64,000 bases of DNA from Gluconacetobacter takamatsuzukensis. GTDB taxonomy: Bacteria > Pseudomonadota > Alphaproteobacteria > Acetobacterales > Acetobacteraceae. Numbering within the stretch: position 1 is the first letter of the stretch; every line of letters begins with the position of its first letter. The notes under the pieces were generated by a model. That model had not been told where the DNA came from, made no database searches, and saw only the letters and a program-made list of their open reading frames with translations. The stretch is taken from assembly GCF_014174275.1 (NCBI RefSeq), contig NZ_JABEQK010000001.1, forward strand, positions 1 through 64,000, in the 5' to 3' direction. Below are positions 35,685 through 43,759 of this stretch, in pieces. The position numbers and the translations under genes were made by a program.

Positions 35685-36692
35685 ATGGCAACGATGAACG
35701 ATATTCCCCTGGCCCGCCGCATCAGTAACCTGGGTGCGGGGGTGCGGTTCGCGGCCAAGGCCATTGCCACGCGCTATACGCCGCTGCTGGCGCAGGTGGT
35801 GGTGACCCGCCGCTGCAACCTGGCCTGCGGCTATTGCAATGAATTCGACGATTTCTCGGCGCCGGTTCCCTTCGAGGACCTCAAGGCGCGGGTGGATCAT
35901 CTGGCGAAGCTGGGCACGGCCTCGATCACCTTTACCGGTGGCGAGCCGCTGCTGCATCCGGACCTGGACCGGATCGTGCGCGTGGCCCGCGATCACGGCA
36001 TGATCGTGACCACCATCACCAACGGCTTCCGCCTGTCGCGCGCCTGGATCGACCGGCTGAACGCGGCGGGGTTGCAGGGGATGCAGGTCAGCATCGACAA
36101 TATCACCCCCGACGATATTTCAATGAAGAGCCTGTCTTCGGTCGAGGGGCGGCTGGCGCTGCTGTCCAAGCATGCGCAGTTCAAGGTCAACGTCAATTCG
36201 GTGCTGGGCGTGACCGGCGAACGGACGCAGGACGTGGTGACGATTGCCGAGACGGCGGCGCGCTATGGATTGCAGCACTCGGTGGGGGTGCTGCACGATC
36301 ACACCGGCGGGCTGAAGGCGCTGAGCGACGAGCAGATGAAGGCCTATCGCCGGGTGACGGAAATCTCGCCCTCGCTGGTCCATACGCTGAACTACCGGCT
36401 GTTCCAGAAGAACCTGATGCATGGGAAGCCGAACGACTGGAAGTGCCGGGCCGGGGCGCGCTACCTGTATGTGACCGAGGACGGCAGGGTGCACTGGTGT
36501 TCGCAGCAGCGCGGTTATCCGGCGGTGCCGTTGCTGGAATACGGTCCCGAGGACCTGAAGCGCGAATATCATACCGAGAAATCGTGCAGCCCGACCTGCA
36601 CCCTGAGCTGCGTGCACCAGATGAGCATGTTCGACCGCTATCGGGGCGCCCAGCATCCCACCGACCCGATGCCCCTGCCCGCCGAAGCCTGA
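35685..36692 (+). CDS. Radical SAM protein of unknown specificity
   Basis: A 335-aa enzyme with the [4Fe-4S] motif CNLACGYC (Cys44, Cys48, Cys51 from the ATG at 35685) and the GGEP motif in ITFTGGEPLLHPDL. Additional C-terminal cysteines occur as KCRAGARYLYVTEDGRVHWC and CSPTCTLSC, suggesting an auxiliary Fe-S cluster of the SPASM/twitch type. No small peptide substrate is seen nearby, and the neighbours are glycan genes, so a sugar- or lipid-modifying role is as likely as peptide maturation. Starts at 35655 or 35694 are alternatives; none has a strong ribosome binding site. Confidence 0.85.
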   Translation: MATMNDIPLARRISNLGAGVRFAAKAIATRYTPLLAQVVVTRRCNLACGYCNEFDDFSAPVPFEDLKARVDHLAKLGTASITFTGGEPLLHPDLDRIVRVARDHGMIVTTITNGFRLSRAWIDRLNAAGLQGMQVSIDNITPDDISMKSLSSVEGRLALLSKHAQFKVNVNSVLGVTGERTQDVVTIAETAARYGLQHSVGVLHDHTGGLKALSDEQMKAYRRVTEISPSLVHTLNYRLFQKNLMHGKPNDWKCRAGARYLYVTEDGRVHWCSQQRGYPAVPLLEYGPEDLKREYHTEKSCSPTCTLSCVHQMSMFDRYRGAQHPTDPMPLPAEA

Positions 36693-36770
36693 GAAGCGAC
36701 GCAAGGCTCGGCACCCCCCGATCATGCGGTAACGATTGGGTTTCCAAGGGGCGACTGCCCTTTGGTGGGT

Positions 36771-36787
36771 CAAGGGCAAAGCCCTTG
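36771..36787. terminator. Hairpin between convergent radical SAM and flippase genes
   Basis: caagggc-aaa-gcccttg is a perfect 7-bp stem with a 3-nt loop. A second, imperfect hairpin (aaggggcgactgccctt) lies just before it. The 101-bp gap separates two convergent genes, so these are likely bidirectional terminators, though neither is followed by a T-run. The motif style resembles intergenic repeats of acetic acid bacteria. Confidence 0.45.
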
Positions 36788-36793
36788 CCTGTA

Positions 36794-38089
36794 TTACAGA
36801 CGCCGCAGCCGCAGGAACGGCACGACGCGCGTGGACAGGATCAGGGCCTCGACCAGCAGGGTGGCGAGGCCGGCGCCGTTGACGCTCCACACGCGTGCCA
36901 GCCCGTACAGCACCGGCAGGCAGAACGTGGTGGCGGCGATGCGGCCGGTGAGCAGGCGGTGGGCGTAGCCCAGCGAGACCAGGAACGGTTCGAGCGGGAC
37001 GTCCCACAGGTCGAGGATCGCGGCCGAGGTCAGCAGCATCAGCAGGGCCAGATTGTCGGTCCGGACTGCCAGCAGAGTCTGGAACACCCAGGGGCCGATT
37101 GTGGCCGCGACCAGCAGGGCGAGGACGGAGAAGAGGCCCAGGGCCTGGAAGATGCGGAACATGACGCGGCGCATCCCTGCCCGGTCGCCCTGGTCGCGCA
37201 GGCGGATCAGCTCGGGATACAGGGCCGGGGTGAGCAGTTGCGCGGGCTGGGCCAGGGCGTCGCAGACATGCCAGGTGACGCTGTAGACCGCCGCCGCCGC
37301 CGGGCTGGTGGCGGCGCCCACCAGCAGCACGGTGACGCGGGAGGTCAGGGCCGCGAGTGCCTGGTTGCCGCTGGTGGACAGGGTGAGGCGCCAGATGCCC
37401 GGAAAGCCCGTGTGCCAGACCGGGCCCGCCAGCCGGAAACCCTGGAGGCTGGGCGTATGCCGGATGGCCCGCCATGCCATGCTGCAATTGGCGGTGAAGG
37501 ACATGACGGTGCCCAGATACCAGACCACCATGAAGCCGCCCAGGTGCCAGTGCAGGCCCATGCCCAGCAGGGTGCCGACCAGGCGGGTGGAATTGATCGC
37601 GAGGTCGGCCAGGGCGGATTGCCGGAAGCGGTCGGTCAGGCGCAGCACGCCCAGCGCCCAGCATGTGTTCATGAACAGGACCGAGCTCATGTAGACCAGT
37701 GCCGGCCCCTGGGCGCTGGCGGGCCAGCCGAAGACCCGGCCGAAGGTCATGATCGCGGCCACGGCCAGGATCGTGCCGGCCACGGCCCCGAGCGCGTCCA
37801 GCATCATGCAGTGGCGCAGCAGGGCCTGGAAGCGGGGCTGCTCGCCGCGCCCGAACAGCGTGTTGCCGAAATGGAGCAGGGGCTGCCAGGACTGGAAGCG
37901 CGTGCCGACCGAGAAGGACGAGGCGCAGGCGTGCATCAGCAGCAGCGTGCCGTAGCCCTCCAGCCCCAGCGCGCGGACCACCAGCGCGGTGGTGAGGAAG
38001 CCGAGCACGCCGGCCATGCCCTTGCCGCCGAGCAGGTAGCCGGTATTGCGGAAGATGCGGGCGACCAGCCCGGGTGTGGGGGAAGACAC
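36794..38089 (-). CDS. Polysaccharide flippase-like membrane protein (Wzx/MATE-type)
   Basis: A 431-aa protein with about 12 hydrophobic segments, starting MSSPTPGLVARIFRNTGYLLGGKGMAGVLGF, typical of oligosaccharide flippases that move lipid-linked sugars across the inner membrane. The start is GTG at 38089, overlapping the stop of the MotB-like gene by one base (TAGTG), so it is translationally coupled to the proton-channel genes. No O-antigen polymerase is seen nearby. Confidence 0.85.
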   Translation of the reverse strand: MSSPTPGLVARIFRNTGYLLGGKGMAGVLGFLTTALVVRALGLEGYGTLLLMHACASSFSVGTRFQSWQPLLHFGNTLFGRGEQPRFQALLRHCMMLDALGAVAGTILAVAAIMTFGRVFGWPASAQGPALVYMSSVLFMNTCWALGVLRLTDRFRQSALADLAINSTRLVGTLLGMGLHWHLGGFMVVWYLGTVMSFTANCSMAWRAIRHTPSLQGFRLAGPVWHTGFPGIWRLTLSTSGNQALAALTSRVTVLLVGAATSPAAAAVYSVTWHVCDALAQPAQLLTPALYPELIRLRDQGDRAGMRRVMFRIFQALGLFSVLALLVAATIGPWVFQTLLAVRTDNLALLMLLTSAAILDLWDVPLEPFLVSLGYAHRLLTGRIAATTFCLPVLYGLARVWSVNGAGLATLLVEALILSTRVVPFLRLRRL

Positions 38090-39060
38090 TAACGATCGGT
38101 CAGGCGGAATTCGATGCGCCGGTTGCGGGCATAGGCCGCCTGGGTGTCGTGACTGTCCAGCGGCTGGAAATCGGCGAAGCCGGTCGCGGCCAGGTGCTGG
38201 GGGCTGATGCCTTCCGCGATCAGCAGCTTGACCACGGTGATGGCGCGGGCCGACGACAGTTCCCAGTTGCTGGCGAAGGCGCTGTGGATCGGCTGGCGGT
38301 CGGCATGGCCGTCGACGCGCATGATCCAGGGGATCGAGGCCGGGATCTGTCCCGAGACCTGGCGGAACGTGTGGGCCAGGGTACGGATCTCGCTCACGCC
38401 CTTGGGCGACAGTTCGGCGCTGCCGGGGGGGAACAGGACCTCGCTCTGGAACACGAAGCGGTCGCCCACGACCTGCACGCCCTCCTGGTTCTTGAGGATG
38501 TCGCGCAGGCGGCCGAAGAATTCGGACCGGTAGCGCTGGAGCTGTTCGACCTTGTCGGTCAGCGCCACGTTGAGCTTCAGGCCCAGATCGTCGATCTTGT
38601 GGTCGCGGTCGTGGACCTGCTGCTGCGAGATGTCGAGCATCGTCATCGCCGCGCCGAGCTGCCGGCGCAGTTCGTCGAGCTGCGCGCCGAGGGCCGCGAC
38701 CTGCTGCTGGCTGGCCTGGGTCACGCTGTCGCGCTCGGCCGCGAGCTGGGAGACCTGGGCCGTCAGAGACGAGGCCATGGCTACGTCCTTGTCGTGCGCG
38801 GAGCGGAGCGAGGCGACCGAGAGCTGGAGCGTGTGGGCGCGGTCGTGCTCCAGCGCCAGCATGTCGTTCAGCTTGCTGACCTGCTGCGTCAGCTGTTCCA
38901 TCGCCTGCTGGCGCTTGGCCAGCACCACGGACAGGAAGGCCTGCCCCAGCACGAAGACCAGCAGGACGAAAATGACGACCATCAGCAGGGTGGACAATGC
39001 GTCCACATAGCCCGGCCAGGCGTCCAGGCCGGCATGGGTCTGGCGGCGGCGGCGTGCCAT
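38089..39060 (-). CDS. MotB-like protein: membrane anchor, coiled coil, OmpA domain
   Basis: A 323-aa protein. One transmembrane helix (LLMVVIFVLLVFVLGQAFL, about 25-43) is preceded by WPGYVDALSTL, where Asp21 would be the channel proton carrier by analogy with MotB. A long coiled coil (about 50-165) leads to a C-terminal OmpA/MotB peptidoglycan-binding domain with RVDGHADRQPIH, LSSARAITVVKLL and RRIEFRLTDR. It pairs with the MotA/TolQ-like gene just upstream. No flagellar genes are present, so it is probably a non-flagellar proton-driven envelope complex. Confidence 0.85.
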   Translation of the reverse strand: MARRRRQTHAGLDAWPGYVDALSTLLMVVIFVLLVFVLGQAFLSVVLAKRQQAMEQLTQQVSKLNDMLALEHDRAHTLQLSVASLRSAHDKDVAMASSLTAQVSQLAAERDSVTQASQQQVAALGAQLDELRRQLGAAMTMLDISQQQVHDRDHKIDDLGLKLNVALTDKVEQLQRYRSEFFGRLRDILKNQEGVQVVGDRFVFQSEVLFPPGSAELSPKGVSEIRTLAHTFRQVSGQIPASIPWIMRVDGHADRQPIHSAFASNWELSSARAITVVKLLIAEGISPQHLAATGFADFQPLDSHDTQAAYARNRRIEFRLTDR

Positions 39061-39088
39061 GGCGTTTACCTCGCGATCCCGGGGGCGG

Positions 39089-40174
39089 TCAGGGCGCGCG
39101 CGCGCCGGCGGGCGCGGACGCGGCGATGGTGCGCGTCAGCAGGCGCAGGTCGCCGCGGATGTCGGCGGCGATCTGCGTACGGCCCTGTTCCATGTCCGAC
39201 AGGATGCGGGTCAACTGGGTCTCGATACCCCGGAGCTGCTGCTGGCCCGAATCCTCGACCATGCGCTGCATCAGCACGTGGCTGGCGCGCATCGTCTCGG
39301 TCATCACGCCGATCCGGTCGTTCATGCTGGCCAGCAGGGTCTGCTGCTGGTGGCGCCCTTCCTCGCCGCGGGCGATCAGGGCCTGGAGTTTTTCCAGGTT
39401 CTCGGCCGTCTGCTCCAGCAGGGCCTGGACGTAGACGGGGATGCCGGCGTCGGCGCCGTCGCCGGTGCCGATGGTGGAGCCGATGCGGGTCAGGCCGGCC
39501 AGCCATTCCTCCAGCTCGTTGAAGAACCGGTTCTGGGCCTGGCCCGCCGTGAGGTCGAGGAAGCCCAGCACCAGGGCGCTCGCCAGGCCGAACATCGAAC
39601 CCGAGAACGCGGTGCCCATGCCGTGCAGCGGCTTGGCCAGGCCGGTCTTCAGCTGGTCGAACATCATGTTCAGGTCGCCCGAGCCGACCGACAGGCTGCC
39701 GATCACGTCGGCGATCGAGCCCACCGTGAGCAGCAGGCCGTAGAACGTGCCCAGCAGGCCCAGGAAGATCAGCAGCCCGGTCATGTAGCGCGACAGTTCC
39801 CGGCCCTCGTCCAGGCGCGAGGACAGGCTGTCGAGCATCGACTGCATCGCGGGGGTGGAGAGGACCAGCCGGTCGGCGCGGTTGCGGGTGGCCAGCATCG
39901 ACGCCATCGGCGCCAGCAGGCGCGGCGGGGTGGGCTGGGCCAGGCCGTCGCGCGGCTGGCGCAGGGTTTCCACCCACCGGACCTCGGGGATCAGCCGCAG
40001 TACCATGCGGATGTTCCACAGGATGCCGAAGGCGAGGATCGCCAGGATCAGCCCGTCCAGGATCGGATTGTTGAAGAAGGCCGCATACAGCATGCGCCCG
40101 AGGGCGCCGGCCACCAGCACGACGGCGGTGAGGAAGAGGACGATACGCAGAAGATATGTGGTCGGCTGGGTCAC
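39089..40174 (-). CDS. MotA/TolQ/ExbB-like proton channel subunit
   Basis: A 361-aa inner-membrane protein. Two hydrophobic segments lie near residues 8-26 and 38-57, and two more in the core: YMTGLLIFLGLLGTFYGLLLTVG (about 130-153) and GMGTAFSGSMFGLASALVLGF (about 190-210), the MotA/TolQ/ExbB signature. A soluble helical tail of about 140 residues follows. Its start overlaps the stop of the OmpA-like gene by 4 bp and the MotB-like gene follows after 28 bp, so the three form an operon. Function is inferred from the fold. Confidence 0.85.
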   Translation of the reverse strand: MTQPTTYLLRIVLFLTAVVLVAGALGRMLYAAFFNNPILDGLILAILAFGILWNIRMVLRLIPEVRWVETLRQPRDGLAQPTPPRLLAPMASMLATRNRADRLVLSTPAMQSMLDSLSSRLDEGRELSRYMTGLLIFLGLLGTFYGLLLTVGSIADVIGSLSVGSGDLNMMFDQLKTGLAKPLHGMGTAFSGSMFGLASALVLGFLDLTAGQAQNRFFNELEEWLAGLTRIGSTIGTGDGADAGIPVYVQALLEQTAENLEKLQALIARGEEGRHQQQTLLASMNDRIGVMTETMRASHVLMQRMVEDSGQQQLRGIETQLTRILSDMEQGRTQIAADIRGDLRLLTRTIAASAPAGARAP

Positions 40175-40995
40175 GGTGCGGAACGCGGCTCCGAAGGGGC
40201 GGGGGAAGGCGGGGACGCCGAGGCGACCATATCCGACCGGGTCACGTCAACATGATCCGGAGGCGTTCCATTTGCGGTGTCCGGGCTTTTCGTCGCGCCG
40301 GGGGCGGGCACGCCGATCGCGCGGACATAGATCCGCGTCGTGGCGACGCCGGCATGGATGAGGATCGAGCGGATCGCCAGGCCGCGCGTCAGCGACAGGC
40401 GTCGGGGGGTGGAGACGTCGTCGGCCGCGCCGGAGGCCGTCGCGTCGATTTCGGCCCGGGCATACGGCACCTGGAGCAGGGCGGTGGCGAAGCCCTTCAC
40501 CCGGTCGATCATGGCCGCGTTCATGTCCGCGCTGCCGGCCGCGAAGGTCAGGCGCACGCCGCGGGGCAGGTCGACGGCGGCGCCGACGGCGTCGGCCTTC
40601 GCCGGGACCTCCGGCGGGAGGGTGGGCGGATGGAGCGGGACATCGACCACGGGGGGACGGATGACCGGCGGGGGCGGAGGCGCGGTGGGGATGGTCGCGG
40701 CAGGCACGGGGCGCGTCGGGGCCGCCTTGGGCGCGTCGGCGGCAGGGGCCGCCGGCTTGTCGGCGGTGGGCCGGGCCGGCGTGGCGGGTTTGGGAGTGGC
40801 GTGGTCCGGGTGGGGTTTCGGCGCGGGCCTGGCCGCCGGCAGGGCCGAGAGCGCGCTGTCGTCGGTCGTGACCTGCGCGTGGGCCGGAGCGAACGCAAGC
40901 CCGCCCAGCACGGACAGCGCCGCCAGCAGGGCGCGGGACGCGGCCGGGCGGCGGGGGGTGGCGTGCGGAGGAGGTGCGAGGCGGATATCTGGCAT
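40171..40995 (-). CDS. Secreted Pro/Ala-rich protein with OmpA-like C-terminal domain
   Basis: A 274-aa protein starting at ATG 40995. A signal peptide ends at AFAPAHA/Q (about residue 40), then a Pro/Ala-rich linker of about 90 residues that could span the periplasm, then a domain reading GVRLTFAAGSADMNAAMIDR...LSLTRGLAIRSILIHAGV, which resembles OmpA/MotB C-terminal folds that bind peptidoglycan. It overlaps the proton-channel gene by 4 bp (ATGA), so it is probably a third, periplasmic part of the same complex. Confidence 0.7.
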   Translation of the reverse strand: MPDIRLAPPPHATPRRPAASRALLAALSVLGGLAFAPAHAQVTTDDSALSALPAARPAPKPHPDHATPKPATPARPTADKPAAPAADAPKAAPTRPVPAATIPTAPPPPPVIRPPVVDVPLHPPTLPPEVPAKADAVGAAVDLPRGVRLTFAAGSADMNAAMIDRVKGFATALLQVPYARAEIDATASGAADDVSTPRRLSLTRGLAIRSILIHAGVATTRIYVRAIGVPAPGATKSPDTANGTPPDHVDVTRSDMVASASPPSPAPSEPRSAP

Positions 40996-41107
40996 GATCA
41001 GGGGCAGCCTAGACCAGATCGCACCCGGGTCGAAGGGACGGGGTGCGAGGATGCAGCAACGCTGGTGGGGCGTCCGGACCGGTTTCGCCCGGGAGCCCCG
41101 GGGCGGC

Positions 41108-41938
41108 TCAGGGCCGCGCGACCAGGCTTTCGGCCACCAGTTCGCGCAGCTTTGCATGGAGCTGGGCATTGCCGGCCACGACATTGACCGAGTCGCCCAT
41201 GTCGTGGAGGTCGGCACCGTCGGGGTCGGTGGCGTAGCCGCCGGCCTCGCGCACCAGCAGCAGGCCGGCGGCGCAGTCCCACGGTTTCAGCCCCAGTTCC
41301 CAGAAGCCCTCGTAGCGGCCGGCGGCCACCCAGGCCAGGTCCAGCGCCGCCGCGCCGAAGCGGCGGATGCCCGCGACCTGCGGCATCAGCGCGCCCAGCG
41401 TGCGGGCGAAGGGCAGGCGGCGCTGCGCCGGGACCTTGGCGAAGGGAATGCCGGTGGCGAACAGGGCCTCGTGCATGTCGCGGCGGGCCGAGACGCGGAT
41501 GCGGCGTTCGTTGAGGAACGCGCCCACGCCTTTTTCGGCCCAGAACAGCTCGTTGGCCGCCGGGTTGTAGACCAGGGCCGCCGCCAGTTCGATCGTGCCG
41601 TCGGGCAGGCGGCGCTGGAGAGCGATCGAGATCGCCCAGTGCGGGATGCCGTGCAGGAAGTTGGTGGTGCCGTCCAGCGGATCGACGATCCAGCGCCAGG
41701 TCCAGTTGTCGCTGCCCGAGGCGCCGCTTTCTTCCATCAGGAAGGCGTAGCCGGGGCGCGCGCGCTCCAGCTCCTCGCGGATCGCGGCTTCGGCGCGCAG
41801 GTCAGCCTGGGAGACGAAATCGCCCGGGCCCTTGATGCTGACCTGGAGCTGCTCGACTTCGTTGAAGTCGCGCAGCAGGCGCCGCGCGGCTTTCTGCGCC
41901 GCGTTCTGCATCACCGTCATATGGGGAGAGAGTCGCAT
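41108..41938 (-). CDS. suhB: Inositol monophosphatase family protein (SuhB-like)
   Basis: A 276-aa Mg2+-dependent phosphatase with all active-site motifs: MEESG (metal-binding Glu), WIVDPLDGTTNFLHG and LKPWDCAAGLLL. It dephosphorylates inositol 1-phosphate or related compounds, and SuhB in enterobacteria also aids rRNA transcription. The ATG at 41938 is preferred to a GTG six bases earlier. It follows efp by 57 bp in the same direction, an order common in alphaproteobacteria. A weaker gap of 112 bp separates it from the downstream OmpA-like gene. Confidence 0.88.
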   Translation of the reverse strand: MRLSPHMTVMQNAAQKAARRLLRDFNEVEQLQVSIKGPGDFVSQADLRAEAAIREELERARPGYAFLMEESGASGSDNWTWRWIVDPLDGTTNFLHGIPHWAISIALQRRLPDGTIELAAALVYNPAANELFWAEKGVGAFLNERRIRVSARRDMHEALFATGIPFAKVPAQRRLPFARTLGALMPQVAGIRRFGAAALDLAWVAAGRYEGFWELGLKPWDCAAGLLLVREAGGYATDPDGADLHDMGDSVNVVAGNAQLHAKLRELVAESLVARP

Positions 41939-41995
41939 GGCCACGGCGGTCGATCCTGTCTGGCTAAAGCGGTTTCGGGGGGATGCGCGGGGGCC

Positions 41996-42562
41996 TCAGC
42001 CCTTCGCGCGTTCCACGTAGCTGGCGTCTTCGGTGCGGACGACGATGCGTTCGCCGGCTTCGATGAACGGCGGCACCATGGTCTTGACGCCGTTCGACAG
42101 CTTCGCCGGCTTGTAGGACGAGCTGGCGGTCTGGCCCTTCACGACCGGATCGGCCTCGACGATTTCCAGCGTCACCTGGGCGGGAAGCTGCACACCCACC
42201 GGGTCGCCCTCGACCAGGTTGACCACCAGGGTCATATTGTCCTGGAGGAACGGTGCCTGGTCGCCCAGCAGGTCCAGCGGGATCAGCGTCTGCTCGAACG
42301 TCTCGGGGTCCATCAGCACGACATTGTCGCCGTCCATGTAGGAATAGGTATATTCCTTTTCCTCGGTCATCAGACGTTCGACGGTGTCGGCGGTGCGCCA
42401 GCGCTCGTTGGTCTTGTTGCCGGTCTTGAGGTCGCGCATCTCCACCTGGATGAAGGCGCCGCCCTTGCCGGGGGTGATGATCTGCTGCTTCAGGACGGTC
42501 CAGCGACGGCCTTCGTGCTCGATGACCTGTCCGGCACGGATCAGGTTCGCCTGCTGTTTCAT
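41996..42562 (-). CDS. efp: Translation elongation factor P
   Basis: A 188-aa factor that relieves ribosome stalling at polyproline stretches. The three OB-like domains have normal length; the modified loop is ITPGKGGAF with Lys33 as the lysylation site. The matching modification enzymes, EpmB and EpmA, are encoded immediately upstream, so Lys33 is expected to carry beta-lysine. The ATG at 42562 is the conserved start (MKQQANLIRAGQVI). Located 40 bp after epmB in the same operon. Confidence 0.96.
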   Translation of the reverse strand: MKQQANLIRAGQVIEHEGRRWTVLKQQIITPGKGGAFIQVEMRDLKTGNKTNERWRTADTVERLMTEEKEYTYSYMDGDNVVLMDPETFEQTLIPLDLLGDQAPFLQDNMTLVVNLVEGDPVGVQLPAQVTLEIVEADPVVKGQTASSSYKPAKLSNGVKTMVPPFIEAGERIVVRTEDASYVERAKG

Positions 42563-42602
42563 TGTGGGCCCTGTCTGACTATGGGGTATGGAAGGCGGGC
42601 TT

Positions 42603-43712
42603 CTAACGCTCTCGGGCGCCGAGGGCAAGGTTGGGGGCGGATTCCGAGGCGAGTTTGTGGCGCCCGCCCGCCGGATCGCGCACCGTCGGCCCGTCTTCCC
42701 CGGCTTCCAGATAGTCCGGGCCCAGCGGTACCTTGCCATGGCCGCCCGGGATGTCGAGCGTGTAGGTGGGCCAGGCCAGGCCCGTCACCCGGCCGCGCAG
42801 CCCCGCCAGCAGGCGCCGGCCCTCGGCGATCGGCACGTGGAAACGCGCCGTGCCGGGGGCGGGGTCGAGTTGGTGGAGGTAGTAGGGCTTCACCCTGGCC
42901 TCGACCATCGCGCGGAACAGCCCCTCCAGCGCCGCGACGCTGTCATTGACGCCGCGCAGCAGGACCGACTGGCCCAGGACCGGGATCGCGCGGGCCTGGA
43001 TACGGCGCAGGGCCGCGCGGGCCGCCGGGGTGAATTCGCGCGCATGGTTGGCGTGCATGACCACCCACATGGCGCGGTCGGTCTGCATCGCATCGGCCAG
43101 TTCGTCGGTGATGCGGGCGGGGTCGGCCACCGGCACGCGGCTGTGGATGCGGATGGTCGTGACATGGGGCATCGCCTCCAGCGCCCGGACGATGGCGCCC
43201 AGGCGGCGGGGGGAGAGCATCAGCGGGTCGCCGCCGGTCAGGATCACCTCGCGGATCGCGGGGTGGTCGCGCAGCCAGTCCAGCGCGCGGGCCAGGGCGG
43301 CGTCGTCCAGCACGCCGCCATCGGGGCCGACATGTTCGCGCCGGAAGCAGAAGCGGCAATAGAGCGGGCAGACCAGCAGGGGCTTGAGCAGCGCGCGGTC
43401 GGCATAGCGGTGGACGATGCCGGGCACCGGGGACAGGGCGTCGTCGCCGATCGGGTCCGCGCGTTCGTGCGCCGCTACCGCCAGTTCGGCTTCGTCGGGG
43501 ATGACCTGGAGGCCGATCGGATCGTCGGGGCGTTCGATCAGCGCGGCGAAGGCGGGGGGGATGGCGGTGGCGTATTGCCGGGCCACGTCCTCCAGCGCCG
43601 GGGCCGCATCCGGAGGCACCAGCCCGGCGGCCACCAGCGCGGGGATGTCGCGCAGCGTCCGGCCCGGCAGGGGGGCGAAATCGTCCTGGGGATGGTTGAC
43701 CGATCGTGTCAT
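42603..43712 (-). CDS. epmB: EF-P (R)-beta-lysine 2,3-aminomutase
   Basis: A 369-aa radical SAM/PLP enzyme that converts lysine to (R)-beta-lysine for EF-P modification. The radical SAM motif CPLYCRFC (Cys115, Cys119, Cys122) and the PLP-lysine region PGGHGKVPLGP are both intact. Its length matches the short EpmB branch rather than catabolic lysine 2,3-aminomutases, and the adjacent efp and divergent epmA confirm the assignment. It overlaps nothing upstream: epmA starts 47 bp away on the other strand. Confidence 0.93.
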   Translation of the reverse strand: MTRSVNHPQDDFAPLPGRTLRDIPALVAAGLVPPDAAPALEDVARQYATAIPPAFAALIERPDDPIGLQVIPDEAELAVAAHERADPIGDDALSPVPGIVHRYADRALLKPLLVCPLYCRFCFRREHVGPDGGVLDDAALARALDWLRDHPAIREVILTGGDPLMLSPRRLGAIVRALEAMPHVTTIRIHSRVPVADPARITDELADAMQTDRAMWVVMHANHAREFTPAARAALRRIQARAIPVLGQSVLLRGVNDSVAALEGLFRAMVEARVKPYYLHQLDPAPGTARFHVPIAEGRRLLAGLRGRVTGLAWPTYTLDIPGGHGKVPLGPDYLEAGEDGPTVRDPAGGRHKLASESAPNLALGARER

Positions 43713-43759
43713 CGGCTGGCTCTACTCGACCGGTCTTCGTCCCGCAACAGGAGTCCTGC

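Noticed and set aside
38089-40174. Flagellar stator MotA/MotB
   Set aside because: No flagellar gene is present, and the channel protein has a long C-terminal tail and TolQ/ExbB-like core rather than the MotA cytoplasmic torque loop.
38089-40995. Zorya-type defence system (ZorA/ZorB are MotA/MotB-like)
   Set aside because: No ZorC, ZorD or ZorE-like gene is adjacent; the pair is linked to an OmpA-like protein and a flippase instead. Plain envelope channel proteins are more likely.
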